DNA of 37,586 bases from Polaromonas sp. CF318 (GCF_000282655.1 NZ_AKIV01000004.1:1-37586); one strand, 5' to 3'. Positions 1-7,759 are shown, counted from the first letter of the stretch. Numbers and translations are program-made. The notes: generated by a model not told the origin, from the letters alone.

Positions 1-131
1 AGACTCAGCCCAAAAAGGAGAAAACCAAGAACTTATCCACATCGTGAGCACCTTCTGCTCACAAAGAGTGTGGGTCAATATTCAATGGAAAACTCGGGTC
101 AGACTTCAGCGCAATTCAACAGACACCTGAA

Positions 132-635
132 ATGACACGTTTGAACCAGTTGTTGGCTGCGGCACTGATCGCAATGTCTTTGGGCGCCATGGCTCATGAA
201 GGTGAAGACCACAACAAGAAGGCTGGCCCCGTCAGGAAGGAGCAAAAGGAGTGGGGTATTGCGGGAGATGCAACGGGTGCCCTGCGTACTGTTGAATTGG
301 CCATGTCCGATAACATGCGCTTCACTCCGGACAAGTTGGAGGTGAAGCAGGGCGACACCGTCAAGTTTGTCGTCAAAAACAGCGGGAAGCTCATGCATGA
401 GATCGTCATAGGCACGAAAGAAGTGCTCGACGAGCACGCAGCCCTGATGGTGAAGTTTCCCAATATGGAACACGAAGAGCCGTACATGGCCCACGTAGGG
501 CCTGACAAGATCGGCGAACTGGTCTGGACTTTCAACCGTGCGGGTGAATTCGATTTCGCATGCCTGATCGCGGGCCATTACCAAGGCGGTATGGTCGGAA
601 AAATCAAGGTAGTGGCCAACGGGAAGAAGTCGTGA
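132..635 (+). CDS. Periplasmic cupredoxin (copy 1)
   Basis: A 167-residue exported type 1 copper protein, probably binding or shuttling copper or electrons in the periplasm. An N-terminal signal peptide (about residues 1-21, ending in an Ala-rich stretch before HEGEDH) precedes a His-rich linker and one plastocyanin-like domain (about 52-162). The expected type 1 ligands are visible: His89 (LMHE), then Cys144, His149 and Met154 in the C-terminal loop. A Met/His-rich insertion (about 100-121, HAALMVKFPNMEHEEPYM) could add copper sites. It is closely similar over its whole length to the cupredoxin at 4602-5099. That copy sits behind the multicopper oxidase, so both probably serve the same copper system. 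The start gives a proper signal peptide. Family assignment is strong; the physiological partner is inferred. Confidence 0.9.
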   Translation: MTRLNQLLAAALIAMSLGAMAHEGEDHNKKAGPVRKEQKEWGIAGDATGALRTVELAMSDNMRFTPDKLEVKQGDTVKFVVKNSGKLMHEIVIGTKEVLDEHAALMVKFPNMEHEEPYMAHVGPDKIGELVWTFNRAGEFDFACLIAGHYQGGMVGKIKVVANGKKS

Positions 636-814
636 CCTTCCGATACGGTGGAACTGGCGGCGGATCCTCGGGTCGGATCCACGGGTCATAACTTCACGTC
701 GGGGCAAACGGGAAAACTGAGTCAACTCCTGACAGGAGCAGTAGCCTTTTGAATATACATTTGGAAAAGATCCATTTCGGTTGAACTTAAATCAGTCGCT
801 AGAATCCATACACG

Positions 815-1234
815 ATGTCGCGTTTTTGCACCTTCCTGCTCTGGCTCATGATGCTGGCTTTGCCCATGCAGGGCTTTGCTGCGGCATCGATGCAGTACTG
901 CGGCAAGGGCGCGGACCATACGGTTGTTCAGGCGCCAGCCGATCCTGAAGCCCACCATCACCATGCGCAAGCTTCCAGTGATGGCCACGACCACGCGATG
1001 CATGCCGAGGCGGCGCAAGTCGCCGGTGCGGAGCAAGCTTCAGACCTGCAAAACCAGCTGCCCGATGCTGCCCACAAATGCGGTGTGTGTGCTTCTTGCT
1101 GCAACCTTGTCGGCATGACTTCCGCCACTCAGGCGGTGACCATTCATGCCGTTCCCAGCGCCGTTGACATCGAGCATTCGGCCCCGATCCGCAGCGTTCC
1201 CTCGGGCCTGCCCGAGAAGCCGCCTCGCGCCTGA
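815..1234 (+). CDS. His/Cys-rich exported small protein
   Basis: A 139-residue protein whose N-terminal hydrophobic segment (about 6-24) looks like a signal peptide or membrane anchor. The middle is His-rich (HHHH at 47-50 and further His pairs to residue 63). A CxxCxxCC cluster lies at C89, C92, C95 and C96. Such a layout suits metal binding, and the position between copper genes suggests copper. It resembles small DUF2946/CopL-type proteins found in copper loci, but I cannot confirm the family by eye. It stands alone: a good terminator follows at once (1236-1283). The function is not known. Confidence 0.7.
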   Translation: MSRFCTFLLWLMMLALPMQGFAAASMQYCGKGADHTVVQAPADPEAHHHHAQASSDGHDHAMHAEAAQVAGAEQASDLQNQLPDAAHKCGVCASCCNLVGMTSATQAVTIHAVPSAVDIEHSAPIRSVPSGLPEKPPRA

Positions 1235-1235
1235 C

Positions 1236-1283
1236 GCACCCGGCTGACTGCGGACCTTCGGGCTCCGCAGTACGGGTGCTTTT
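1236..1283 (+). terminator. Rho-independent terminator after the His/Cys-rich gene
   Basis: A two-part hairpin begins 2 nt after the stop codon. The outer arms GCACCCG (1236-1242) and CGGGTGC (1273-1279) pair, as do the inner arms ACTGCGGA (1247-1254) and TCCGCAGT (1264-1271). The apical loop contains TTCG, and TTTT follows at 1280-1283. It should separate the first two genes from the downstream copper operon. Confidence 0.85.
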
Positions 1284-1363
1284 CATCGTTCGCCATCAAA
1301 GTTAAATCTCCCTCTTGGGGGATGTCTTTGTTGTCGCCGTTCCATGAAACCGCGAGGAATCCC

Positions 1364-1669
1364 ATGTTCAAACCCCTGCTGGCCTACGGGCTGGTGTTGA
1401 TATCCGCATTGCCTGGCCCGTCGGCCGCGCAAAGTCCTGCCCCGGCTGCTCCAACGTCCGCGGCCCAGGCAAGCCCGCCTCCGGCCTTCCGATCGGCCAT
1501 GGAAGGGTACAAGCCCTATACCGAAGAAGTCACGGTCGATTGGAAGGAGGCCAACGACACCACCGCCCGAATCGGCGGCTGGCGCGCGTACGCCAAGGAA
1601 GCCAGGCAGCCGCAGGCGCCCCAGGCAGCGCCGCCGGGCGACGCACGCACCGCGCCGGCCAAACCCTGA
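1364..1669 (+). CDS. Small exported protein of unknown function
   Basis: A 101-residue protein with a signal peptide (about 1-22, ending PSAAQ), a Pro/Ala-rich linker (about 23-40) and a short conserved-looking core (about 44-80, containing GYKPYTEEV and GGWRAYAKEA). I chose the ATG at 1364 because it follows GAGGAA and gives a clean signal peptide; an upstream in-frame start at 1322 would not. The stop is 12 nt before the TolC-type gene, so the two are probably cotranscribed and this may be a periplasmic accessory of that outer-membrane factor. I do not recognise the family. Confidence 0.7.
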   Translation: MFKPLLAYGLVLISALPGPSAAQSPAPAAPTSAAQASPPPAFRSAMEGYKPYTEEVTVDWKEANDTTARIGGWRAYAKEARQPQAPQAAPPGDARTAPAKP

Positions 1670-1681
1670 CCGAGGAGCACC

Positions 1682-3109
1682 ATGAACACCTTTTTTAGAT
1701 TCAGTGCCCTTGCTGCGGCGACCTTCGTCCTGGCCGGCTGCGCGTCTGTCAACTTTGACCAGACGCTTGAAGACGCCAATGGCAACGCCGCCACCCATAC
1801 CTTCACCCAAGGTAAGCTTGAGCTCAGCCGCACCGACCAGCAGCGCCAGGCGCGCAGCAAGCTCACAAGCGAATTGCTGGCCAAACCGCTGAGCATGGAC
1901 GATGCCGTCCAGCTCGCGCTGGCCAACAGCCCCGCGGTACAGACCTTGCTCGCCCAGAGCTGGTCCGACATGGCCACCGCGAGCCAAAACGGCCGGATCA
2001 GCAATCCGCTGTTCACCTTTGAGCGCACCCGCATGGGCTCTGAGCTCGAACTCAACCGCATGCTGTCGTTTGGTTTGCTGGACTTGCTGACCTTGCCGCA
2101 GCGCATGGCCATCTCCCGCGGGCAGGTCGCACAAGCCAGGGTTCAACTCGGTGCCAGCGTGGTGGAACAGGTGACGCAGGTGCGCCAGGCCTGGGTGCGG
2201 GCCGTTGGCGCACAGCAAAGCTTGCAGTATGCGGAACAGGTCAACACCACCGCGCAAGCCGGCGCCGAACTTGCAAGGCGCATGCAACAGGTGGGCAACT
2301 TCAACAAGCTGCAGCGGGCACGCCAGCAGAGCTTTTACGCCGACTCGGCGGCCCAGCTGGCTTCTGCGCAGCACACCGCGACGGCTGCCAGGGAGGAGTT
2401 GATCCGGCAGTTGGGGCTGACCGACGCCCAGGCCGATCAGTTGAAGCTGCCGGAACGCCTGCCGGACCTGCCCAAGGAACCCCGCCCGCCCGCTTCGGTG
2501 AGCGCCAATGCGACCGAGCAGCGCATTGATGTCCAGATGGCACGCCATCAACTCGACGTGGCGGGGCGCTCCCAGGGCTTGAATCTGCTCACCAGCCTGG
2601 TCGACGTGGAACTCGGGATTCGGCGCGATACGGTCATCGACGATGCGGCTGGCACCCGCACGCCGCGCAGGGGGTATGAGCTGGGCATCCGCCTGCCGAT
2701 TTTCGACTGGGGATCGGCCCAGCGCGACACCATGAATGCGCAGTCCCTGGCGGCCGCGAACCGCTACGAAAGCACTGTGCGAGGTGCTTCGTCCCAGCTG
2801 CGCGAGAGTTATTCGGCCTACCGAACGGCGTATGACCTCGCCAGGCACTACCGCGATGAGGTCGTTCCCTTGCGCAAGTCCATGGCGGAGGAAAACGTGC
2901 TTCGTTACAACGGCATGTTGATCGGCGTGTTTGAGCTGCTGGCGGATACGCGTGAACAGATCTCCAGCGTGACGGCGGCCATCAACGCTTACCAGCAGTT
3001 CTGGCTGGCCGACGCGGCGCTTGCGGCATCGATGACCGGCAAGCCGACCTCCATGGCCGGCGTGTCCACGTCAGGCCCCGCCAGTGGCGGCGCCGAAGGC
3101 GGCCATTGA
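1682..3109 (+). CDS. TolC-family outer membrane efflux lipoprotein
   Basis: A 475-residue outer-membrane factor of the CusC/TolC type, which forms the exit channel of tripartite pumps. A lipoprotein signal peptide ends in LAGC with the lipidated Cys at residue 20. Two related alpha-helical/beta segments follow (roughly 75-270 and 280-445), as in the OEP fold, with Gln- and Ala-rich coiled-coil stretches. GAGGAG lies just before the ATG. It is followed 28 nt later by the multicopper oxidase. No RND pump or membrane-fusion protein gene is in the window, so it must use partners encoded elsewhere or act with the oxidase in another way. The metal role is inferred from neighbours only. Confidence 0.88.
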   Translation: MNTFFRFSALAAATFVLAGCASVNFDQTLEDANGNAATHTFTQGKLELSRTDQQRQARSKLTSELLAKPLSMDDAVQLALANSPAVQTLLAQSWSDMATASQNGRISNPLFTFERTRMGSELELNRMLSFGLLDLLTLPQRMAISRGQVAQARVQLGASVVEQVTQVRQAWVRAVGAQQSLQYAEQVNTTAQAGAELARRMQQVGNFNKLQRARQQSFYADSAAQLASAQHTATAAREELIRQLGLTDAQADQLKLPERLPDLPKEPRPPASVSANATEQRIDVQMARHQLDVAGRSQGLNLLTSLVDVELGIRRDTVIDDAAGTRTPRRGYELGIRLPIFDWGSAQRDTMNAQSLAAANRYESTVRGASSQLRESYSAYRTAYDLARHYRDEVVPLRKSMAEENVLRYNGMLIGVFELLADTREQISSVTAAINAYQQFWLADAALAASMTGKPTSMAGVSTSGPASGGAEGGH

Positions 3110-3137
3110 GCCTGCCACAACCCATTACGGAATCCCT

Positions 3138-4550
3138 ATGACAAACAGAAGAAATTTCCTGACCGGCGCCGGTGCGCTGACAACCGCAGTGGCTGCCGCT
3201 GCGGTCAGCAGGGTCGCGATGGCGGCGTTGCCGGAGCCCGTGCTCCAGACCAGGCCGGACACCATGGCGCCCTTGGTCCCCAACACCGGGCGTCCTTACA
3301 ACCCGGTGGTCACCCTCAATGGCTGGACGCTTCCCTGGCGCATGAACAATGGCGTCAAAGAGTTTCACCTGGTCGCGGAACCTGTGGTGCGAGAGATGGC
3401 CCCGGGGTTCAAGGCGCACCTCTGGGGATACAACGGCCAATCGCCCGGCCCCACCATCGAGGTGGTGGAAGGCGACCGGGTACGCATCTTTGTCACCAAC
3501 AAGCTGCCGGAGCACACCAGCGTTCATTGGCACGGACAGCGCATCCCCAACGGCATGGACGGAGTCTCCGGCCTGAACCAGCCGGCCATCCCGGTCGGCA
3601 AGACTTTTGTCTATGAGTTTGTCGCGCGGCGCCCAGGCACTTTCATGTACCACCCGCATGCCGATGAGATGACCCAGATGGCCATGGGGATGATGGGCTT
3701 CTGGATTACCCATCCCAAGGCCAGGCATCCGCTGATTGACGAGGTGAATCGCGACTTTGTGTTCCTGCTCAATGCCTATGACATTGATCCCGGCGCCTAC
3801 ACGCCCAAGATCATGACCATGCTGGACTTCAACCTCTGGAGCTGGAACAGCCGGGTCTTCCCGGGCATTGATCCCCTGGTGGTCCGCAAAAACGACAAGG
3901 TGCGCATCCGCATTGGCAACCTGACCATGACCAACCACCCGATTCACCTGCATGGGCACGAGTTCCTGGTCACGGGCACCGACGGCGGGCCGACCCCCAA
4001 GTCAACCCGCTGGTACGAGGTGACGACCGATGTCGCCGTTGGTCAGATGCGCCAGATTGAATTCCTGGCCGACGAGGAGGGCGACTGGGCCTTCCACTGC
4101 CACAAGAGCCATCACACCATGAATGCCATGGGCCACGATGTGCCCACCATGATCGGCGTGGACCACCGCGAGGTCGCTCGCAAGATCACCAACGTCATCC
4201 CGGATTACATGGTGATGGGCGAGCGCGGCATGGCCGATATGGCCGAGATGGAAATGCCTTTGCCCGACAACACGGCGCCCATGATGACCGGCACCGGTCC
4301 GTTCGGTTCGGTCGAGATGGGTGGCATGTTCTCGGTGGTCAAGGTCCGCAAGGACCAGAAGGCCGGCGATTACAAGGATCCGGGCTGGTACAAGCACCCG
4401 CCCGGTGAGGTCGCCTATGAGTGGACAGGCTCATTGCCCAACCCTGCGCGTTTTGCCGCGGAAGGCGGCAAATCGATGCCGGTTCAGAACATGCCCGCCA
4501 AAGAAGTTGAAGTCCAGGTGCGCAAGCCCATGGGCAACATGAAGCATTGA
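3138..4550 (+). CDS. Tat-exported multicopper oxidase (copper oxidase)
   Basis: A 470-residue periplasmic multicopper oxidase, likely oxidising Cu(I) to the less toxic Cu(II). The ATG at 3138 gives a twin-arginine signal (NRRNFLTGAG, residues 3-12). All four copper motifs are present: HWHG (130-133), HPH (172-174), HPIHLHGH (267-274) and HCHKSHH (320-326), with Cys321 as the type 1 cysteine and Met331 as the likely axial ligand. The C-terminal third carries Met-rich stretches (for example MADMAEMEMP), typical of copper-resistance oxidases. At 470 residues it is shorter than classical CopA (about 600) and lacks a long Met-rich insert. It lies between the TolC-type gene and the second cupredoxin in one apparent operon. 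Confidence 0.93.
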   Translation: MTNRRNFLTGAGALTTAVAAAAVSRVAMAALPEPVLQTRPDTMAPLVPNTGRPYNPVVTLNGWTLPWRMNNGVKEFHLVAEPVVREMAPGFKAHLWGYNGQSPGPTIEVVEGDRVRIFVTNKLPEHTSVHWHGQRIPNGMDGVSGLNQPAIPVGKTFVYEFVARRPGTFMYHPHADEMTQMAMGMMGFWITHPKARHPLIDEVNRDFVFLLNAYDIDPGAYTPKIMTMLDFNLWSWNSRVFPGIDPLVVRKNDKVRIRIGNLTMTNHPIHLHGHEFLVTGTDGGPTPKSTRWYEVTTDVAVGQMRQIEFLADEEGDWAFHCHKSHHTMNAMGHDVPTMIGVDHREVARKITNVIPDYMVMGERGMADMAEMEMPLPDNTAPMMTGTGPFGSVEMGGMFSVVKVRKDQKAGDYKDPGWYKHPPGEVAYEWTGSLPNPARFAAEGGKSMPVQNMPAKEVEVQVRKPMGNMKH

Positions 4551-4556
4551 GTTCCT

Positions 4557-4574
4557 TTTCCCTTTCCCTTTCCC
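4557..4574. repeat. Tandem TTTCCC x3 in spacer
   Basis: Three exact 6-nt units form a pyrimidine tract in the 51-nt spacer between the multicopper oxidase and the second cupredoxin. It lies about 28 nt before the start codon. Slippage here could alter spacing or translation, but nothing shows that it does. Confidence 0.8.
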
Positions 4575-4601
4575 TCAACCCTTTCATCAATAGGATTTTT
4601 C

Positions 4602-5099
4602 ATGAAGAAACTGACCTCCATCATGGTGGGTGCGCTGATTGCCACCGCGAGTACCCTGGCTCTGGCACACGGCGACGAAGCTCACCCCCAAAAAGCAGGC
4701 CCCGTCAAAAAAGAGCAGAAGGCATGGGGCATCGCCGGCGATGCCAAAACCGTTACCCGGACGGTGACTTTCACCATGACTGACAACATGCGCTTCAGCC
4801 CTGACAAGCTGGAAGTCAAGCAAGGCGAGACGATCAGGTTTGTCCTCAAGAACGGCGGGCAGACCATGCACGAGATGGTGATCGGCACCAAGACGGACCT
4901 CGATGAGCATGCCGCGCTGATGATGAAGTTCCCGAACATGGAGCATGAGGAGCCGTACATGGCTCACGTCGGCCCGGGCAAGACCGGCGAGATCATCTGG
5001 ACCTTCAACAAGCCAGGCTCTTTTGACTATGCCTGCCTGATCGCCGGCCACTACCAGGCCGGGATGATGGGCAAGGTCACGGTGGTGGCATCCAAGTAA
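4602..5099 (+). CDS. Periplasmic cupredoxin (copy 2)
   Basis: A 165-residue type 1 copper protein with a signal peptide (about 1-22, ending LALA before HGDEAH). Its ligands are His90, Cys145, His150 and Met155, at the same spacing as in copy 1 (132-635). Long blocks are identical between the copies, including the NMEHEEPYMAHVGP region and CLIAGHYQ. It sits 51 nt behind the multicopper oxidase and 23 nt ahead of the DUF411 gene. It may therefore be the electron or copper partner of the oxidase. The duplication is visible directly; the partnership is inferred. Confidence 0.92.
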   Translation: MKKLTSIMVGALIATASTLALAHGDEAHPQKAGPVKKEQKAWGIAGDAKTVTRTVTFTMTDNMRFSPDKLEVKQGETIRFVLKNGGQTMHEMVIGTKTDLDEHAALMMKFPNMEHEEPYMAHVGPGKTGEIIWTFNKPGSFDYACLIAGHYQAGMMGKVTVVASK

Positions 5100-5122
5100 T
5101 CCTGACGCTGACGGAGGTCGCC

Positions 5123-5611
5123 ATGCAAAAACGCTCGTTTCTCAAAGCTCTCCCGGTATTAGTCGCCGGCGCGCAGCCCGTTTTCAGTGGCGGCACGTCC
5201 GCCAAAACCCGTCCCTTTGTCGAAGTCTGGAAAGACGCCGAGTGCGGCTGCTGCAAAGACTGGGTAAAACACCTGGAAGACAACGGCTTTGACGTGCGGG
5301 TCAACGATAGCGGCAATACGGCGGCAAGAGCACGGCTTGGCATACCCGCCAGGCTGGGCTCATGCCACACCGGACAGGTCGGCGGCTATGCCGTTGAAGG
5401 GCATGTACCTGCGCGTGACATTCAACGCCTGCTGGCCGAGCGCCCGAAAGCGATCGGCTTGGCGGTGCCCGGCATGCCTGTGGGCTCGCCGGGAATGGAC
5501 GGGCCCATCTACGGAAAGCGAAAAGACGCTTACGACGTGCTGCTGGTCAAGGCCGATGGCAGCACCAGCATTTTTAAGTCTTATCCCTCGAAATCTTCCA
5601 CCTCTTCCTGA
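5123..5611 (+). CDS. DUF411 metal-binding protein
   Basis: A 162-residue exported DUF411 protein with an N-terminal signal (about 1-27) and the family's thioredoxin-like core. The core shows CGCCKDW (C41, C43, C44), a later SCHT (C81, H82) and EGHVP (92-96). These Cys/His residues are the probable metal ligands. DUF411 genes are regularly found in copper and silver resistance loci, but their exact role is not settled. GGAGG precedes the ATG. The gene lies between cupredoxin copy 2 and the CusF-like gene with short spacers, so one transcript is likely. Confidence 0.9.
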   Translation: MQKRSFLKALPVLVAGAQPVFSGGTSAKTRPFVEVWKDAECGCCKDWVKHLEDNGFDVRVNDSGNTAARARLGIPARLGSCHTGQVGGYAVEGHVPARDIQRLLAERPKAIGLAVPGMPVGSPGMDGPIYGKRKDAYDVLLVKADGSTSIFKSYPSKSSTSS

Positions 5612-5624
5612 AAGGAAATGAATC

Positions 5625-5981
5625 ATGAAGTCCCTCAAATCCATTCTGATCCTCGCGGCCCTGTTTGCCGGTGCAGTGCACGCCCAATCAACTGCGAAGC
5701 CCGGGAGCGATGCAATGCCGATGGGCGATGCGAAAAAAGAGGCCGCGAAGCCTTCTGCCGAGATGGCCGATGGCGAGATCCGCAAAGTGGATAAAGAAAC
5801 CAAAAAAATCACCATCAAGCACGGCGAGATCAAAAACCTGGACATGCCAGGCATGACCATGGTGTTCCAGGTCAAGGATCCCGCGATGCTGGATACGGTC
5901 AAAGCGGGTGACAAGATCCGCTTCAAGGCTGAATCCGCTGGCGGCGCTATCGTGGTCACGGAAATCCAGCCGGCCAAGTAA
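5625..5981 (+). CDS. CusF-like periplasmic copper-binding protein
   Basis: A 118-residue exported protein: signal peptide about 1-20, a low-complexity Met/Lys/Ala linker (22-48), then a CusF-type OB-fold domain (about 49-115). CusF of E. coli binds Cu(I) with His36, Met47, Met49 and a capping Trp44. Aligning by spacing gives His66, Met77 and Met79 here, but the Trp position is Met74 (LDMPGMTM). It should still bind Cu(I), with a three-Met-like site. The gene is the last of the copper operon, 13 nt after the DUF411 gene, with a good AAAGGAAA ribosome site. A hairpin follows. Confidence 0.88.
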   Translation: MKSLKSILILAALFAGAVHAQSTAKPGSDAMPMGDAKKEAAKPSAEMADGEIRKVDKETKKITIKHGEIKNLDMPGMTMVFQVKDPAMLDTVKAGDKIRFKAESAGGAIVVTEIQPAK

Positions 5982-5993
5982 GCTGGCCTGAAG

Positions 5994-6028
5994 CGCCGTG
6001 GGCCAGTGATGGTCCCGCGGCGAGCTTT
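5994..6028 (+). terminator. Probable terminator of the copper operon
   Basis: The arms CGCCGTGGG (5994-6002) and CCCGCGGCG (6014-6022) form a 9-bp GC-rich stem with one G-U pair and an 11-nt loop, 13 nt after the last copper gene. Only a short TTT follows, so its efficiency is uncertain. Confidence 0.55.
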
Positions 6029-6117
6029 AGAGCGTTGGTACTGCCACCCCGACAACAGCAGAACCATGTCTCACGACTGGGCGGTCTCCCATCGCTTCCC
6101 GGCGTCGCAGGTGGAGC

Positions 6118-6759
6118 CTACGCGCCGTAGGCCGCCATGAAGACCCGTACGGCCTCGCGCAGAAGAGCCCTGTTTTCCCGGGAATCCGGCATCTCGAGTT
6201 TTAGCAGTCCGCGGATGTGCCCGGAGCCCAGGAACATCGACAGGAACAGGTCCGCTGCCTGAAGCGGGTTCCGCACCTTCAGCGTGCCCGCCGCGTGGGC
6301 ACTGCGCAGGTAGGCAGCCAGCTCGCCGTTCGCACGTTCCGGGCCTTCCTTGTAGAAGGCACGGCAGGCTTGCGGCTGCGCCCCCGCGACGCCGTAGACA
6401 GAGCGCAACGCGCCCAGTGCGTCGTCCCCGCGCGCCAGTGCGAGAAACCGGGCGCCGATCGCCAGCAGCGCCTTCTCCGGCTGGTCCGGGTCCGGCGCCC
6501 CGGCGCCTGGGACGCCAGCCACCACCGTCGCCGTCCTGTCGCGCACGAACGCCTGGAACAGCCCCTCCTTGGAGCCGAAGTTGTTGTACACGGTCATCTT
6601 GGACACACCGGCGTCCGCGGCGATGGCATCCACGCTGGCACGCTCCAGGCCATGCTCGTTGAAGTGCCTTTGCGCCGCTTCCAGGATGCGCCGGACGCGC
6701 TCGGGGTCGCGTGGCCGTCCGCGTTGGGGCTTGGAAGCGGGAATTGGGGACGAGGTCAT
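6118..6759 (-). CDS. TetR-family transcriptional repressor
   Basis: A 213-residue regulator. The N-terminal DNA-binding domain (about 20-66) is typical of TetR: RRILEAAQRHFNEHG, then ASVDAIAADAGVSKMTVYNNFGSKEGLF. The all-helical C-terminal half (about 90-210) is the ligand and dimer domain and resembles AefR-type C-termini. It is divergent from the flavoprotein gene at 6856 across a 96-nt AT-rich spacer with an inverted repeat. The simplest model is autoregulation plus repression of the 6856-10902 genes. The ligand is unknown; a small hydrophobic compound is plausible given the enzymes. Confidence 0.9.
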   Translation of the reverse strand: MTSSPIPASKPQRGRPRDPERVRRILEAAQRHFNEHGLERASVDAIAADAGVSKMTVYNNFGSKEGLFQAFVRDRTATVVAGVPGAGAPDPDQPEKALLAIGARFLALARGDDALGALRSVYGVAGAQPQACRAFYKEGPERANGELAAYLRSAHAAGTLKVRNPLQAADLFLSMFLGSGHIRGLLKLEMPDSRENRALLREAVRVFMAAYGA

Positions 6760-6855
6760 GGGTATATATAGTGGACTTGACAGTTTATTATATGGGCTCT
6801 ACATTACTGTACTTGCTAGTCCAATAATCAATCAACCCACACTGAGCCCATCACC
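6760..6855 (+). promoter_or_regulatory. Divergent promoter/operator between TetR and flavoprotein genes
   Basis: This spacer is much richer in A+T than its surroundings. On the plus strand, TTGACA (6777-6782) is followed after 17 nt by TACATT (6800-6805), a credible sigma-70 promoter for the gene at 6856. Inverted arms TGGACT (6772-6777) and AGTCCA (6818-6823), with inner arms ACAGT (6780-6784) and ACTGT (6806-6810), bracket this promoter and are candidate TetR half-sites. The promoter match is direct; the operator role is inferred. Confidence 0.6.
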
Positions 6856-7749
6856 ATGAATGACGTCATCATCATCGGCGGCAGCTTTGCCGGCCTCGCC
6901 GCCGCCCTGCAACTCGGCCGTGCCCGCCGCAAGGTCACTGTTCTCGATACCGGCCTGCCGCGCAATCGCTTTGCCGGCCACTCGCACGGCCTGCTCGGCC
7001 ACGATCACAAGCCACCGCTGGACATCCTGGCCGAAGCGCGGCAGCAGCTGGCGCGTTATCCCACGGTCAAGCTGGTCAATGCCCGGGCCGACAGCGTTTC
7101 CGGCGCGATCGACGATTTCTCCGTCCTCACTGCCGATGGCGAAAGCCTCGCGGCGCGCCGCCTGATCCTGAGCTATGGCGTCGCCGACCAGATGCCCGAT
7201 GTTCCGGGTTTTGCCGAAAGCTGGGGTACGTCCATCGTGCCCTGCCCCTATTGCGACGGCTTTGAAGTCGCCGGCCGGCATTGGGGCCTCGTCTGGTCCG
7301 GCCCGCAATCGCACAATCAGGCCAGGCTGTTCCTCGATTGGACCGAAAAATTGACTGTCTTCGCCGATGGTCACGACATTCCGCCTGATATCCGGGCCGA
7401 TCTGGCGCGCCGCAACATACCTGTCGTCGATGGCCGGATCGTCGAGATCGCCCATCACAAGGGCCATATCACCACCGTCAATCTCGGTACCCGCCGCAAT
7501 ATCGCGGTCGACGTCCTGTTCGCCCATCCGCGCAACAAGCCGTCCTCAAGCCTGCATGGATCACTGGGCCTCGCCACGGTCGATACACCCACCGGCATCG
7601 TCCTCAAGGTCGACGAACGCCGCCAAACCAGCATTCCCGGCATCTACGCCGCCGGCGACCTCACCACGCCCTTCTTGCCATCGGTTACCCAGGCATCATC
7701 GCAGGGCGCGATGGCGGGTATCTTCGCCCAGCAATCGATGGTGGTTTGA
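6856..7749 (+). CDS. Thioredoxin-reductase-like FAD oxidoreductase
   Basis: A 297-residue flavoprotein of the TrxB/AhpF type. It has an N-terminal FAD motif (IIIGGSFAGLAAA, 5-17), a redox CPYC pair (C130, C133) followed by DGFE, and a C-terminal FAD motif (GIYAAGDLTTP, 262-272). The place where TrxB has its NADPH-binding GxGxxA motif reads GLVWSGPQSHNQA (144-156), which is degenerate. Cofactor use may therefore differ from a true thioredoxin reductase. It is the first gene after the divergent TetR gene and ends 10 nt before the hydrolase, which suggests an operon. The electron acceptor is unknown. Confidence 0.85.
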   Translation: MNDVIIIGGSFAGLAAALQLGRARRKVTVLDTGLPRNRFAGHSHGLLGHDHKPPLDILAEARQQLARYPTVKLVNARADSVSGAIDDFSVLTADGESLAARRLILSYGVADQMPDVPGFAESWGTSIVPCPYCDGFEVAGRHWGLVWSGPQSHNQARLFLDWTEKLTVFADGHDIPPDIRADLARRNIPVVDGRIVEIAHHKGHITTVNLGTRRNIAVDVLFAHPRNKPSSSLHGSLGLATVDTPTGIVLKVDERRQTSIPGIYAAGDLTTPFLPSVTQASSQGAMAGIFAQQSMVV

Positions 7750-7759
7750 GAAGACACAC

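Noticed and set aside
33..41. Perfect DnaA-box-like TTATCCACA near the left edge
   Set aside because: A single 9-mer with no second box, AT-rich unwinding region or replication genes. One such match in a window of this size is not improbable.
635..656. ACCTTCC followed by GGAA, resembling a CueR/MerR-type copper operator
   Set aside because: The second arm is incomplete and the spacing is off by one; it also starts inside the cupredoxin stop codon. No MerR-type regulator gene is present.
1283..2848. Long open frame on the minus strand opposite the TolC-type gene
   Set aside because: Low-complexity Arg/Gly/Ala-rich translation with no family resemblance, exactly antisense to a clear gene in GC-rich DNA.
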